From: Cytobacillus gottheilii
GTDB taxonomy: Bacteria > Bacillota > Bacilli > Bacillales > Cytobacillaceae
Direction of reading: 5' to 3'
DNA: 64,000 bases
NCBI RefSeq assembly: GCF_001636345.1
Contig: NZ_KV440945.1
Location: forward strand, 2,809,354 to 2,873,353
How positions within the stretch are numbered: position 1 is the first letter of the stretch; each line of letters opens with the position of its first letter. The notes below the pieces were generated by a model. That model was not told where the DNA came from and made no database searches. It worked only from the letters and a program-made list of their open reading frames with translations. The translations under genes and the position numbers were made by a program. Positions 9,420-18,604 of this stretch are shown here, in pieces.

Positions 9420-10316
9420 TTAAGCTCTAGGATGATGAGTCATGTAGGTATTCCGCAAATATTCATTTGTTACATGTGTATAAACCTGTGTAGAAGATAA
9501 GAAAGCATGTCCTAATAGCTCTTGTACAGTCCGCATATCTGCTCCATTTGCCAATAGGTGCGTAGCAAAGGTGTGGCGCAGCATGTGAGGGTGAATCTTT
9601 CCATTTAGAGACGATTTCTCGATCAACTTATCAAGGACATTGCGAATCCCTCTTTCACTGATTCCCTTCCCTTGATAATTTAAAAACAAATGATCATCTT
9701 CTCCGCCTTTTTTCAGCAATTCTTTTCTGCCATTATGTATATAAGCTTCCAATGCTTCCTGAGCAAAGCTGCCAAATGGAATATAACGATCCTTGCTTCC
9801 TTTTCCATGCACAAGTACGGTAGAAATGTGAAAATCTAAGTCTTTCAATCGAATCTTTGTACATTCCCCTACACGCATGCCAGTTGCATAAAGAAGTTCA
9901 AGCAGGGCTTTATTACGCTGCCCTAAAGCTGTATCTGTTTCACAGGCTTCGAACAATACCTGGAGCTCTTCTTCATAAAAAAACTGCGGCAGCCTTTTCT
10001 CACTTTTAGGGATAGACACTAGTGAAAATGGATTTTCCAAGATGACCTTTTCCCTAACGAGAAATTTAAAAAAACTGCGTAGGCATGAAATTTTTCTTGC
10101 TACTGATTTTCTTTTCAGCTTCTTATTGTAGAGGTCTGTTAAAAAAATTCTAACGTCACTATATTGAACTTGGCTGATTGTTTCAATTCCTTGTTCAGAC
10201 ATGAACAAAAAAAATTCCCGAATATCATAATGATAATGCTCGATGGTATACTGTGAATAATTTTTTTCGATTTGTAAATATTCAATAAATAGATCTAAAG
10301 AAACGTTTACATTCAA
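9420..10316 (-). CDS. xerC: Tyrosine recombinase XerC (CodV)
   Basis: XerC with XerD resolves chromosome dimers at dif. The N-terminal SAM-like core-binding domain (FIEYLQIEKNYSQYTIEHY) and the catalytic domain are present, with Arg in YATGMRVGE and the terminal His-Arg-His-Tyr set in PHMLRHTFATHLLANG and STQVYTHV. The start is set at the TTG at 10316 behind a GAGGTG box, giving 298 residues, as expected. This is the conserved chromosomal copy in its standard position, not a sign of a mobile element. Confidence 0.96.
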   Translation of the reverse strand: MNVNVSLDLFIEYLQIEKNYSQYTIEHYHYDIREFFLFMSEQGIETISQVQYSDVRIFLTDLYNKKLKRKSVARKISCLRSFFKFLVREKVILENPFSLVSIPKSEKRLPQFFYEEELQVLFEACETDTALGQRNKALLELLYATGMRVGECTKIRLKDLDFHISTVLVHGKGSKDRYIPFGSFAQEALEAYIHNGRKELLKKGGEDDHLFLNYQGKGISERGIRNVLDKLIEKSSLNGKIHPHMLRHTFATHLLANGADMRTVQELLGHAFLSSTQVYTHVTNEYLRNTYMTHHPRA

Positions 10317-10377
10317 ATAAATCACCTCGCAAGAGCTACTAAATATTATCACACATCAGCAGCTCTTGCAAGAAACT

Positions 10378-11685
10378 TTACAAATTTTTCACAAAGTTCT
10401 GAATTGTTTGTAATGCTCTATTTGCATGCTGTTCATTTCTTTCACTTTTCCCTTTAATCTTCACTGGCAGATCCGGGAATAACCCAAAGTTTGCATTCAT
10501 TGGCTGGAAGTTTTTCGAATTAGCAGTTGTGATATATCGCGCCATGCTGCCAATCGCTGTCTCGTGCGGGAACTCAAGCGGCTCTTTCCCTTCAACCATT
10601 CTTGCTGCGTTAATTCCAGCTACTAGTCCGCTAGCTGCTGATTCAACATATCCTTCCACTCCAGTCATTTGTCCCGCAAAGAACAGATCAGAACGATTCT
10701 GGAATTGGTATGTTGCACGCAGAACTTTAGGAGAATTAATAAATGTGTTTCTGTGCATCACACCATAACGTACAATTTCAGCGTTTTCCAAACCTGGTAT
10801 TAAACGAAGAACTTCTTTCTGCGGTCCCCATTTTAAATGCGTTTGGAAACCTACAATATTATATAAAGTTCCCGCTGCATCATCCTGGCGAAGCTGTACG
10901 ACTGCATATGGACGTTTTCCTGTTTTAGGATCCTCTAAACCAACCGGCTTCATTGGACCAAATAGCATGGTCTTTTTACCGCGGCCCGCCATTACTTCGA
11001 TTGGCATACAGCCTTCAAAAAAGATTTCCTTTTCAAATTCTTTTAAAGGAACCGTTTCTGCAGATACTAATGCCTGATAAAACGTTTCAAATTCCTCTTC
11101 GGTCATTGGACAATTTAGGTATGCTGCTTCTCCTTTGTCGTAACGGGATTTTAAGTACACCTTGTCCATATTGATTGAGTCTTTCTCAATAATCGGTGCT
11201 GCAGCATCATAAAAGTATAAGTAATCTTCACCGGAAAGCTGCTTTAGCTTTTCTGATAATGCAGGACTAGTCAGCGGTCCAGTTGCGATCACAGTTGGAC
11301 CTTCTGGAATTTCGGTTACCTCTTCCTGAATGACCGTTACATTTGGATGATTCTTCACTTGCTCTGTGACACGGGCAGCAAAGTCATGGCGGTCAACTGC
11401 AAGTGCTCCCCCAGCTGGAACTGCACTCTGATCTGCAGAGTTTATGATCACAGAGTTTAGATTTCTCATTTCTTCCTTTAATACCCCTACTGCATTAGTT
11501 AAATTGTTTGCACGCAAAGAGTTGCTGCACACTAATTCTGCAAATTTATCTGTATGATGAGCAGGTGTCTGTTTAACCGGTCTCATTTCATATAAGCGAA
11601 CTTGGATTCCACGATTCGCAATTTGCCAAGCTGCTTCACTGCCAGCCAAACCGGCGCCGACTACATTCACAATTCTATTTTCCAA
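10378..11685 (-). CDS. trmFO: tRNA (uracil-54-C5)-methyltransferase, folate-dependent, TrmFO
   Basis: TrmFO makes 5-methyluridine at position 54 of tRNA using methylenetetrahydrofolate and FADH2. The FAD-binding [10 protein letters not shown] lies at the N-terminus, and [17 protein letters not shown] follows. The start is the TTG at 11685 ([10 protein letters not shown]), eight bases after GGAGG. With this start the conserved cysteines fall at 53 ([11 protein letters not shown]) and 226 ([14 protein letters not shown]), the numbers known for the B. subtilis enzyme, which supports the start choice. Product is 435 residues. It sits between topA and xerC. Confidence 0.98.
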   Translation of the reverse strand: MENRIVNVVGAGLAGSEAAWQIANRGIQVRLYEMRPVKQTPAHHTDKFAELVCSNSLRANNLTNAVGVLKEEMRNLNSVIINSADQSAVPAGGALAVDRHDFAARVTEQVKNHPNVTVIQEEVTEIPEGPTVIATGPLTSPALSEKLKQLSGEDYLYFYDAAAPIIEKDSINMDKVYLKSRYDKGEAAYLNCPMTEEEFETFYQALVSAETVPLKEFEKEIFFEGCMPIEVMAGRGKKTMLFGPMKPVGLEDPKTGKRPYAVVQLRQDDAAGTLYNIVGFQTHLKWGPQKEVLRLIPGLENAEIVRYGVMHRNTFINSPKVLRATYQFQNRSDLFFAGQMTGVEGYVESAASGLVAGINAARMVEGKEPLEFPHETAIGSMARYITTANSKNFQPMNANFGLFPDLPVKIKGKSERNEQHANRALQTIQNFVKNL

Positions 11686-12104
11686 TTTCAATTCCTCCAG
11701 TATATACAATCATGCTAATGGTTTATAACTTCTAAAAGCTGAACTCACACCGCTTTAAAGTGATAAAGTATGTAAGATGGTCATAGAAACGATTTATTGA
11801 ATCATCATGTAAAGGAATAGTTACTGTAAACCTTTGCATTTGACATGGATTTAGCGTCCTTATGAATAGTATACGATTAAGATCGTCCTAAAGTTTCGTT
11901 TTGTCAGGATACGCTCATTTTTGCTATAAAAAGCGTTTAATATTCTTTTTCAACAGGATAATGTTAAATATCCAATCTGCATTGTACAATACGATAAGAA
12001 AAAAGGAAAGCAAGAGCACTCTTTTTTCAAATAATCTCCCCAACAAGGACAATATAAAGGTTTCAGCCTCCTAAAAAATTGAAAAGAGCAGGCGTTTGCC
12101 TGCT
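11686..12104. other. Gene-free topA-trmFO interval
   Basis: About 420 bases with no supported gene. Apart from the topA terminator at its right end, the minus strand shows several A+T-rich stretches with partial promoter hexamers (for example TACAAT near 11990), but no pair with good spacing was found. Confidence 0.5.
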
Positions 12105-12107
12105 CTA
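12073..12107 (-). terminator. Rho-independent terminator of topA
   Basis: Minus-strand perfect stem AGAGCAGGC / GCCTGCTCT with a four-base loop, followed by a T-rich run. It begins at the topA stop codon itself. Confidence 0.9.
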
Positions 12108-14180
12108 CTTTTGTGGTTCTTCTTTATAATCACATTCCACACATTGTACTTGTACGCCTTTTTTAAGCTTCTTTTCCACGAGAGTGTTATCACATTTTGG
12201 ACAGCTGCGCGCAAGCGGCTTATCCCACGAAATAAAGTCACACTCTGGAAAACGGTCACAGCCATAGAAAATCCGTTTCTTTTTACTTTTTCTTTCTATT
12301 ATATTTCCTTCCTTACATTTAGGGCACTTTACACCAATTTCTTTAACAATTGGTTTTGTGTTTCGGCAGTCTGGGAAATTGCTGCAAGCCATAAATTTTC
12401 CGTACCTGCCCATCTTAAATACCATTGGGCTGCCGCACATCTCGCAATCTTCACCGGCAGGTTCATCTTTGATCTCAACGGATTGCATTTCCTTTTCTGC
12501 TACCTCTAAGTGTTTTTCAAAGTCACCGTAAAAATCATCAATAATTTTTACCCAGTTTACTTTGCCTTCTTCAATGTAATCAAGATCCTGTTCCATTTTG
12601 GCTGTAAACTCAACATCCAGGATATCAGGGAAAAACTCGAGAATAAGTTCAAGTACGATCTCACCAAGTTCAGTCGGGATAAAACGCTTATTATCCAATG
12701 AAACATAACCCCGTTTTTGAATTGTGTCCAAAGTTGGAGCGAATGTAGATGGACGGCCAATTCCCAATTCTTCCATTGTTCTTACGAGTCTTGCCTCTGT
12801 ATATCTTGGCGGCGGCTGTGTAAAATGCTGCTTTGGTTCAATATCTTTTTTTAGAACCTCGTCTCCTTCTTGAAGATTTGGCAGCATATTATTCTTTTCT
12901 TCTGACTGATCATCAGATCCTTCTACATATACTTTCATAAAACCTTGGAATTTCACTTTTGATCCTGTCGCTCTAAAAATGACTGGACCATTATTTAAGT
13001 CAACACTCATTGTATCCATAATAGCAGGAGCCATTTGACTTGCAACAAAACGTTCCCAAATCAATCTGTACAAACGGAGCTGATCACGTGATAAGAAGTC
13101 CTTCATACTGGATGGTTCCTTTAATGTGCTTGTCGGTCTTATCGCTTCATGGGCATCCTGTGTATTCGCGTTTTTCTTTTCTTTCTTTTTATCAAGTGAT
13201 AGATATTCTTTTCCGAAGGTTTGTTCAATATAATTTGCCGCTTCGGTTTGAGCAACCTCAGATATTCTAGTTGAGTCTGTTCTCATATATGTGATCAGAC
13301 CCACAGTACCTTCTTTGCCCAAGTCTATTCCTTCATACAGCTGCTGCGCAAGCATCATGGTCTTTTTTGCACGGAAGTTTAGTTTTCGTGCCGCTTCTTG
13401 CTGAAGAGAGGAAGTTGTAAAAGGAACAGCTGCATTTCTTTTTCTCTCTTTTTTTGTAACAGAGGTGACAGTAAAGCTGTTGCCCTTCATCTTTTTGAGA
13501 ACATCCTTTACAGCTGCCTCTGAACCTAATTCAACCTTTTTCCCATCTACTCCGTAAAAGGAAGCCTCAAAAGCTGTTTTTCCTTTAAGGAATTCTCCAT
13601 CAATTGACCAATATTCTTCGGGAATGAAATCCTTGATTTCTTTTTCACGGTCAATAATTAATCTTACAGCAACAGATTGAACCCTTCCTGCACTTAGCCC
13701 TTTCTTGACCTTTTTCCAAAGCAGCGGGCTAATATTGTAGCCTACAAGTCTATCTAACATTCTTCTCGCTTGCTGAGCGTCAACCAAGTCCATATTAATG
13801 GCACGCGGATGTTTAAATGATTCTTTGATTGCATCCTTTGTAATTTCATTAAAGACGACTCTGCAATCTGAAGCTATATCAATATCAAGACTATGTGCTA
13901 AATGCCAGGCAATTGCTTCTCCTTCGCGATCCGGGTCAGCTGCGAGATAAATTTTCTTAGCCTTTTTAGCCGCTGTTTTCAATTCTTTCAGAACAGGGCC
14001 TTTGCCTCGAATGGTGATATATTTAGGCTCAAAATTATTTTCTACATCTACGCCCATCTGGCTCTTAGGCAAGTCTCTGACATGTCCCATCGAAGCTTTT
14101 ACTTTATATTTTTTACCGAGATAACGCTCGATCGTTTTTGCTTTTGCTGGTGATTCCACTATTACTAAAAACTCAGACAT
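12105..14180 (-). CDS. topA: DNA topoisomerase I TopA
   Basis: Type IA topoisomerase that relaxes negative supercoils. The N-terminal TOPRIM domain begins [20 protein letters not shown] and carries the acidic metal-binding motif ADPDRE at 81-86. The catalytic tyrosine is Tyr298 in [14 protein letters not shown]. The C-terminus has three four-cysteine zinc ribbons (CEMCGSPM...[15 protein letters not shown]...CDRFPEC, CPKCDN...CVEC). The 691-residue length matches Bacillus TopA. It lies downstream of dprA with its own ribosome binding site (AAGGAGG). Confidence 0.99.
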   Translation of the reverse strand: MSEFLVIVESPAKAKTIERYLGKKYKVKASMGHVRDLPKSQMGVDVENNFEPKYITIRGKGPVLKELKTAAKKAKKIYLAADPDREGEAIAWHLAHSLDIDIASDCRVVFNEITKDAIKESFKHPRAINMDLVDAQQARRMLDRLVGYNISPLLWKKVKKGLSAGRVQSVAVRLIIDREKEIKDFIPEEYWSIDGEFLKGKTAFEASFYGVDGKKVELGSEAAVKDVLKKMKGNSFTVTSVTKKERKRNAAVPFTTSSLQQEAARKLNFRAKKTMMLAQQLYEGIDLGKEGTVGLITYMRTDSTRISEVAQTEAANYIEQTFGKEYLSLDKKKEKKNANTQDAHEAIRPTSTLKEPSSMKDFLSRDQLRLYRLIWERFVASQMAPAIMDTMSVDLNNGPVIFRATGSKVKFQGFMKVYVEGSDDQSEEKNNMLPNLQEGDEVLKKDIEPKQHFTQPPPRYTEARLVRTMEELGIGRPSTFAPTLDTIQKRGYVSLDNKRFIPTELGEIVLELILEFFPDILDVEFTAKMEQDLDYIEEGKVNWVKIIDDFYGDFEKHLEVAEKEMQSVEIKDEPAGEDCEMCGSPMVFKMGRYGKFMACSNFPDCRNTKPIVKEIGVKCPKCKEGNIIERKSKKKRIFYGCDRFPECDFISWDKPLARSCPKCDNTLVEKKLKKGVQVQCVECDYKEEPQK

Positions 14181-14589
14181 CTATTGTCCTCCTTAAGAGG
14201 GGTGAATTTATCATTATCGTCATGATTCCCTTATCATTCATTTTTTTGAATCTATTTTAGCTTGCAATTTTAAAATCTACAGGAAATATTCATATTATTT
14301 ATCATATTATTCAGCTTTGTCAAATTTAAACAGGGTTGTACTTAAGCTGATGAGTCCTCATTTCATCAGAATTTCTACCATTTTTTAACCTATTATCCAT
14401 CATAATCGTTTTTATTTTTTATGAAATCGGTGACAAACATCTGTTGCAAAATGTATAACAGTTTTTATAGAAATTCAAGCTTTTTACACAAATTCCTTTA
14501 TTTTTAGTTGTTTTTATTTATAAAAAAGCTTTTTTCACACTTTTTAAAGAATAAAATCCATACAAGAAATAATTGAGAATTACAGAAAT
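14181..14589. other. Gene-free dprA-topA interval
   Basis: About 410 strongly A+T-rich bases without a supported gene. They hold the candidate topA promoter and a short inverted repeat CTGATGA / TCATCAG at 14347-14369. No strong terminator for dprA was identified. Confidence 0.5.
14295..14323 (-). promoter_or_regulatory. Candidate topA promoter
   Basis: A perfect -35 TTGACA occurs on the minus strand at 14318-14323; the -10 at suitable spacing is only AAATAA or TAAATA. About 120 bases lie between it and the topA start. The -35 makes this worth recording but the -10 is weak. Confidence 0.3.
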
Positions 14590-15468
14590 TCAATTGTATC
14601 TTAACTCTTCCAAAATGTCCTCTGCTCTGATAATGAGCTTTGCACCTTTTTGAATAATCTCATTTGTTCCCTCGTAAGCGGGATCGGTTATATCTCCAGG
14701 AATGGCGAAAACATCTCTTCCTTCGTTAAGCGCGGTACTTGCGGTGATGAGAGAACCGCTTCTTCTTTTTGCCTGTACAACAAGTGTAGCCTTAGATATC
14801 CCGCTGATAATTCGATTCCTTTGCGGGAATTGCCATCTGGCCGGCTTAGAATCAGGAGCATACTCAGAGAGCAAGAGATGGTCTTTCATTATATGCTCTG
14901 CCAAGGAAGTATTCTCTTTTGGGTAAATATTAAAAAATCCACCTGCTATGATGGCAATTGTTTGTCCGCCTTCCTTAATAGCTGTTTCGTGTGCAATGGT
15001 ATCGATTCCTGCTGCTAATCCACTGACAATTACAACTTTTTCGGAAATTAGTTTAGGAAATAAACATTTTATTGCTTTTTGACCATAGGTGGTCGCCTGC
15101 CTTGACCCAACCACAGCAAGACAATCATTATGATTTAACAGAGATATTTTTCCTTTAGCATATAGTACCCATGGCGGCTGAAATGTTTCCTTTAATCTTT
15201 GAGGATAACACTCATCTGCTATTGTAATCAGATTAATATGATGTTGGTCATAGAGGGAAATTTTGTTAAGGATCGTATCTGTGTGAAGATCAAATAAAGC
15301 GGTGTTAAATAATTGAGAGGATTTAAAAAGAGAAGAGAAATGCTGCAAGAAATCCTGTTCATAAAGATCTGATAATGTAGGGTTTACTTTTATTATATGA
15401 TAAATAGTCTTCCAGCCAATGCCTCTGCATTGCTGCAGATGGGTTAATCTTCTTGTGAATTCGTCCAT
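14590..15468 (-). CDS. dprA: DNA processing protein DprA (Smf)
   Basis: DprA loads RecA onto incoming single-stranded DNA during natural transformation. The Rossmann-like DprA core is visible: AVVGSRQATTYGQKAIK, then VIVSGLAAGIDTIAHETAIK, IAIIAGGFFNIYPKEN, FPQRNRIISGIS and GSLITASTALNEGRDVFAIP. An N-terminal helix-hairpin-helix-like segment (RGIGWKTIYHIIKVNP) precedes it. Length is 292 residues. An AGGAGG box precedes the ATG. It lies between sucD and topA as in B. subtilis. Confidence 0.97.
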   Translation of the reverse strand: MDEFTRRLTHLQQCRGIGWKTIYHIIKVNPTLSDLYEQDFLQHFSSLFKSSQLFNTALFDLHTDTILNKISLYDQHHINLITIADECYPQRLKETFQPPWVLYAKGKISLLNHNDCLAVVGSRQATTYGQKAIKCLFPKLISEKVVIVSGLAAGIDTIAHETAIKEGGQTIAIIAGGFFNIYPKENTSLAEHIMKDHLLLSEYAPDSKPARWQFPQRNRIISGISKATLVVQAKRRSGSLITASTALNEGRDVFAIPGDITDPAYEGTNEIIQKGAKLIIRAEDILEELRYN

Positions 15469-15500
15469 TGTAAACCTCCTGCTATTTTTTTATGATGCAG

Positions 15501-15532
15501 AAATAGTCCTCCATGATTTTGGAGGACTATTT
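15501..15532 (-). terminator. Hairpin after sucD, probable terminator
   Basis: Twelve-base perfect inverted repeat (AAATAGTCCTCC / GGAGGACTATTT) 16 bases after the sucD stop. The bases after the stem on the minus strand are not an immediate T run, although A+T-rich, so termination may be partial and dprA may be reached by read-through. Confidence 0.55.
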
Positions 15533-15547
15533 CCTATTGCCATATTA

Positions 15548-16450
15548 TTAATGTGTTTTACATTGTTCGTAAAGACCTTTTTCTCTTAATACTTTAATTA
15601 AAGTTTCACCCATTACTGAAGGAGTGTCTGCTACTTCAATACCACACTCATTCATGACACGGATCTTTTCATCAGCTGTTCCTTTTCCGCCAGAAATAAT
15701 CGCGCCAGCATGGCCCATTCTTTTTCCTGGTGGTGCAGTACGGCCGCCAATAAAGCCAACAACCGGTTTTGTCATATTGGCTTTTACCCATTCAGCAGCT
15801 TCTTCTTCAGCAGTACCGCCGATTTCACCGATCATGATAACCGCTTTTGTTTCAGGATCTTCATTAAATGCTTGTAACACGTCGATAAAGTTTGTTCCAT
15901 TAACAGGGTCCCCGCCGATACCTACAGCTGTAGACTGGCCAATTCCTGCTTGTGTCAGCTGATGTACCGCTTCATATGTTAAAGTACCAGAACGGGATAC
16001 AACACCAACATGGCCCTTTGTATGAATGTAGCCAGGCATGATGCCGATCTTACATTCATCAGGAGTAATAACTCCTGGGCAGTTTGGTCCAACTAAACGT
16101 GTTTTCTTTCCTTCCATATAACGTTTAACTTTCACCATATCCAGGACAGGAATATGTTCTGTAATACAAATAGCAAGATCGAGCTCAGCATCAACTGCTT
16201 CAAGAATTGCATCTGCTGCAAAAGGAGCCGGAACATAGATAACAGATGCATTTGCACCAGTTGCTTTCACTGCTTCACTTACTGTATTGAATACGGGCAC
16301 TCCTTCGACCTCAGTTCCACCTTTACCAGGAGTAACACCGCCGACAATTTTTGTACCGTATTCAAGCATTTGTTTTGTATGGAAAAGGGCTGTTGAGCCT
16401 GTGATTCCTTGAACGATTACTTTTGTATCTTTATTGATAAAAACGCTCAC
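15548..16450 (-). CDS. sucD: Succinyl-CoA synthetase alpha subunit SucD
   Basis: SucD with SucC makes succinate and ATP from succinyl-CoA in the citric acid cycle. The CoA-binding Rossmann domain starts [30 protein letters not shown] and [15 protein letters not shown] follow. The phosphohistidine is His247 in [11 protein letters not shown]. Length is 300 residues with a GTG start behind GGAAGGAG. Normally sucD follows sucC within a few tens of bases; here a 306-base gap with a palindromic repeat lies between them. Confidence 0.99.
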   Translation of the reverse strand: MSVFINKDTKVIVQGITGSTALFHTKQMLEYGTKIVGGVTPGKGGTEVEGVPVFNTVSEAVKATGANASVIYVPAPFAADAILEAVDAELDLAICITEHIPVLDMVKVKRYMEGKKTRLVGPNCPGVITPDECKIGIMPGYIHTKGHVGVVSRSGTLTYEAVHQLTQAGIGQSTAVGIGGDPVNGTNFIDVLQAFNEDPETKAVIMIGEIGGTAEEEAAEWVKANMTKPVVGFIGGRTAPPGKRMGHAGAIISGGKGTADEKIRVMNECGIEVADTPSVMGETLIKVLREKGLYEQCKTH

Positions 16451-16560
16451 GTTAATTCTCCTTCCTGTTTTCCGGGTTATCTTTTATCACATTTTAATAG
16501 TGTATAAGTGTTGTTGACTCGCTTTCTTAAATTAGTATTTTTCAAAATATATAAGACTGA

Positions 16561-16682
16561 TTTCCACTCCAGGGTACTCGCTTTCCGCGGGTGAGCGCTG
16601 AGCCTCCTCGACGCTAACGCGTCTACGGGGTCTCACCATTCTCACTTCTCCCGCAGGAGTCTCGTACCCTTCCGTTTCAATC
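16561..16682. repeat. Bacillus-type palindromic intergenic repeat between sucC and sucD
   Basis: A G+C-rich imperfect palindrome of about 120 bases within A+T-rich surroundings. Outer arms are GGGTAC (16572-16577) and GTACCC (16664-16669); inner arms are formed by CCGCGGGTGAGC-like and GGGTCTCACC-like sequences. The wording (CTCGCTTTCCGCGGG, GAGCCTCCTCG, CCGCAGGAGTCTCG) recalls a repeat seen often between genes of Bacillus-group genomes. A deleted copy is present at 46594-46654. It encodes no protein. Confidence 0.75.
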
Positions 16683-16756
16683 GACCAGCATATACTTAAA
16701 AAATACTACTTAAACTAAGTTTAATAACATTCTTTTTAGAAAGCAGCATTAACACT

Positions 16757-17917
16757 TTATCCGACTAGGGAAACGATTTTTTGTGCTCCGTCAGCCATGG
16801 AGTCGGCTGCGATTATATCAATATCTGATTCTGCAAGAATTTTCTTGCCAAGCTCTACGTTTGTTCCTTCTAGACGAACTACTAGTGGTACGGATAAACC
16901 AACTTGTTTTGCAGCTTCCACTACACCTGTTGCGATAATGTCACATTTCATAATTCCGCCGAAAATGTTGACAAAGATTCCTTTTACATTTTGATCAGAA
17001 AGGATGATTTTAAATGCTTCTGTTACCTTTTCAGCTGTAGCGCCGCCCCCAACGTCCAGGAAGTTTGCCGGATCGCCGCCGTAATGTTTAACAATATCCA
17101 TCGTTGCCATCGCAAGGCCGGCTCCGTTAACCATACAGCCAATATTTCCATCTAAGGAAATGTAGCTTAAATCGTATTTTGATGCTTCAATTTCTTTTGC
17201 ATCTTCTTCTTCTAAATCTCTGAAATCTACAATTGCTTTTTGACGATATAAGGCATTTGAATCAAAATTCAGTTTCGCATCAAGCGCCATTACCTTTCCA
17301 TCACCTGTTACGACAAGCGGGTTGATTTCAGCAATTGAACAATCTTTATCAACATAAGCGCTATATAAGCCCATCATAAATTTAACAGCCTGGTTTACAA
17401 GCTTTGCAGGAATATTAATATTAAAAGCAATTCTGCGCGCTTGGTAAGCTGTTAAGCCTACAACTGGATCAATTTCTTCTTTGAAGATTTTTTCAGGAGT
17501 CTTTTCTGCTACTTCTTCAATCTCAGTGCCGCCCTCTTCTGATGCCATAAGTGTTACACGAGAAGTTGCGCGGTCTAAAACAAGACCCACATAATATTCC
17601 TTTTGAATATCGCAGCCTTCTTCAATTAGTAAGCGTTTTACTTCTTTACCTTCAGGACCTGTTTGATGTGTAACAAGTGTTTTTCCTAAAATTTCAGATG
17701 CATATGTACGGACTTCGTCAAGGTTTTTCGCTACCTTAACACCGCCGGCTTTACCCCTTCCGCCAGCATGGATTTGTGCTTTTACTACACAAACGTCTGT
17801 GCCAAGTTCTTTTGCTGCTTCAACAGCTTCCTCAACCGTAAAAGCAACCTTTCCATTTGGAACTGCTACCCCGTATTGTCTGAGGACTTCTTTACCTTGA
17901 TACTCATGTATATTCAT
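16757..17917 (-). CDS. sucC: Succinyl-CoA synthetase beta subunit SucC
   Basis: SucC is the ATP-grasp, nucleotide- and succinate-binding subunit. From the ATG at 17917 ([20 protein letters not shown]), behind GGAGG, it has 386 residues. The ATP-grasp features [30 protein letters not shown] and [12 protein letters not shown], and the C-terminal [15 protein letters not shown] and [13 protein letters not shown], are intact. It has a good upstream promoter (17962-17990). Confidence 0.99.
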   Translation of the reverse strand: MNIHEYQGKEVLRQYGVAVPNGKVAFTVEEAVEAAKELGTDVCVVKAQIHAGGRGKAGGVKVAKNLDEVRTYASEILGKTLVTHQTGPEGKEVKRLLIEEGCDIQKEYYVGLVLDRATSRVTLMASEEGGTEIEEVAEKTPEKIFKEEIDPVVGLTAYQARRIAFNINIPAKLVNQAVKFMMGLYSAYVDKDCSIAEINPLVVTGDGKVMALDAKLNFDSNALYRQKAIVDFRDLEEEDAKEIEASKYDLSYISLDGNIGCMVNGAGLAMATMDIVKHYGGDPANFLDVGGGATAEKVTEAFKIILSDQNVKGIFVNIFGGIMKCDIIATGVVEAAKQVGLSVPLVVRLEGTNVELGKKILAESDIDIIAADSMADGAQKIVSLVG

Positions 17918-17961
17918 TTCCCATCCTCCTATCAAGCTCTTCAAAATTAGACTGCGCTTTC

Positions 17962-17990
17962 ATTTTATAAAATGACACTAGCATTGTCTA
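17962..17990 (-). promoter_or_regulatory. Sigma-A promoter of sucC
   Basis: Minus-strand -35 TAGACA and -10 TAAAAT, each five of six to consensus, with 17-base spacing, about 45 bases before the sucC ATG. A second overlapping candidate has a perfect TATAAT (17993-17998) with TTGTAA at 19-base spacing. Confidence 0.65.
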
Positions 17991-18249
17991 GCATTATAGA
18001 TGAAATATTTAAATTCTTTACAATTTTAATGCACAAAAGACTTTTTTCCTTTAAAAATCATCGTTTAGCCTTTGAAAAGAAACTTGCAATATTTTAGTAG
18101 AATAAGATTATTCAGTTTTTTTAGAAATTTTTTCTCTTATTTTGTTTGGGTAATCATGCTTTTTTGGAGAAATTAGTAACATAGCCTGGAAAACCTTTTT
18201 GTCATTCTTCTAAATCAGACTGCCTAAAACCATTTAATCCGAGACAATA

Positions 18250-18292
18250 GAAAAACCCAAACAATATGACAAATATAACTGTCAATTGCTTG
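18250..18292 (-). terminator. Probable terminator of ylqG-ylqH
   Basis: Minus-strand inverted repeat CAAGCAAT-TGACA ... TGTCA-TATTGTTTG followed by GGTTTTTC, about 20 bases after the ylqH stop. The stem has a bulge and a G-T pair. Confidence 0.6.
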
Positions 18293-18313
18293 AGCTTAGT
18301 CAAGGTTCAAGAA

Positions 18314-18604
18314 TTAATAACCTCTGCTCTTTTTCCCGGCTGCTTTGTCTGCACGATAGATAAATGCAAAAACTTCTGCTACTGCCTGGTAAAGATCTTC
18401 TGGAATGTTTTCATTAATATTTAGGTTTCCAAGCAGTTCTACTAGTGAGGCGTCCTGCTGAATGGGGATATCGTTTTCCCGCGCTTTTTCGAGAATATTT
18501 TCGGCAATATAGCCGCTGCCTTTTGCCGTAATTTTTGGAGCACTTTCGCTATTTTGATCATACGAGAGCGCCACTGCTGTTTTGCGTTCATGTTCTTTTT
18601 TCAT
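18314..18604 (-). CDS. ylqH: Free-standing FlhB C-terminal-domain-like protein (YlqH)
   Basis: A 96-residue protein equivalent to the cytoplasmic tail of the type III export switch FlhB. TAVALSYDQNSESAPKITAK, then GSGYIAENILEKARENDIPI and EDLYQAVAEVFAFIYRAD align with the part of FlhB that follows the self-cleaving Asn-Pro-Thr-His motif. The NPTH itself and all membrane segments are missing, so the protein starts about where the cleaved FlhB tail would start. It overlaps the FliK-like gene upstream by four bases. In flagella, FliK acts on FlhB to switch export specificity, so the pairing suggests a related interaction. The actual role is unknown. Confidence 0.85.
   Translation of the reverse strand: MKKEHERKTAVALSYDQNSESAPKITAKGSGYIAENILEKARENDIPIQQDASLVELLGNLNINENIPEDLYQAVAEVFAFIYRADKAAGKKSRGY

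Larger units (their letters stand above)
17918..18313. other. ylqH-sucC intergenic region
   Basis: About 400 A+T-rich bases. They hold the ylqH terminator at the right and the sucC promoter at the left; no gene was found between them. Confidence 0.6.

Noticed and set aside
9420..10316. Tyrosine recombinase as a sign of an integrated element
   Set aside because: It is the conserved chromosomal XerC in the standard trmFO-xerC-hslV order with no attachment repeats or element genes.
12096..12509. Plus-strand open frame with hydrophobic stretches opposite topA
   Set aside because: It lies opposite the TopA zinc ribbons, which are intact; hydrophobicity results from reading Lys/Glu codons in reverse.
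14341..14380. CTGATGAG core resembling a hammerhead ribozyme
   Set aside because: The second stem and the GAAA core are missing; the CTGATGA / TCATCAG pair is a simple short inverted repeat.
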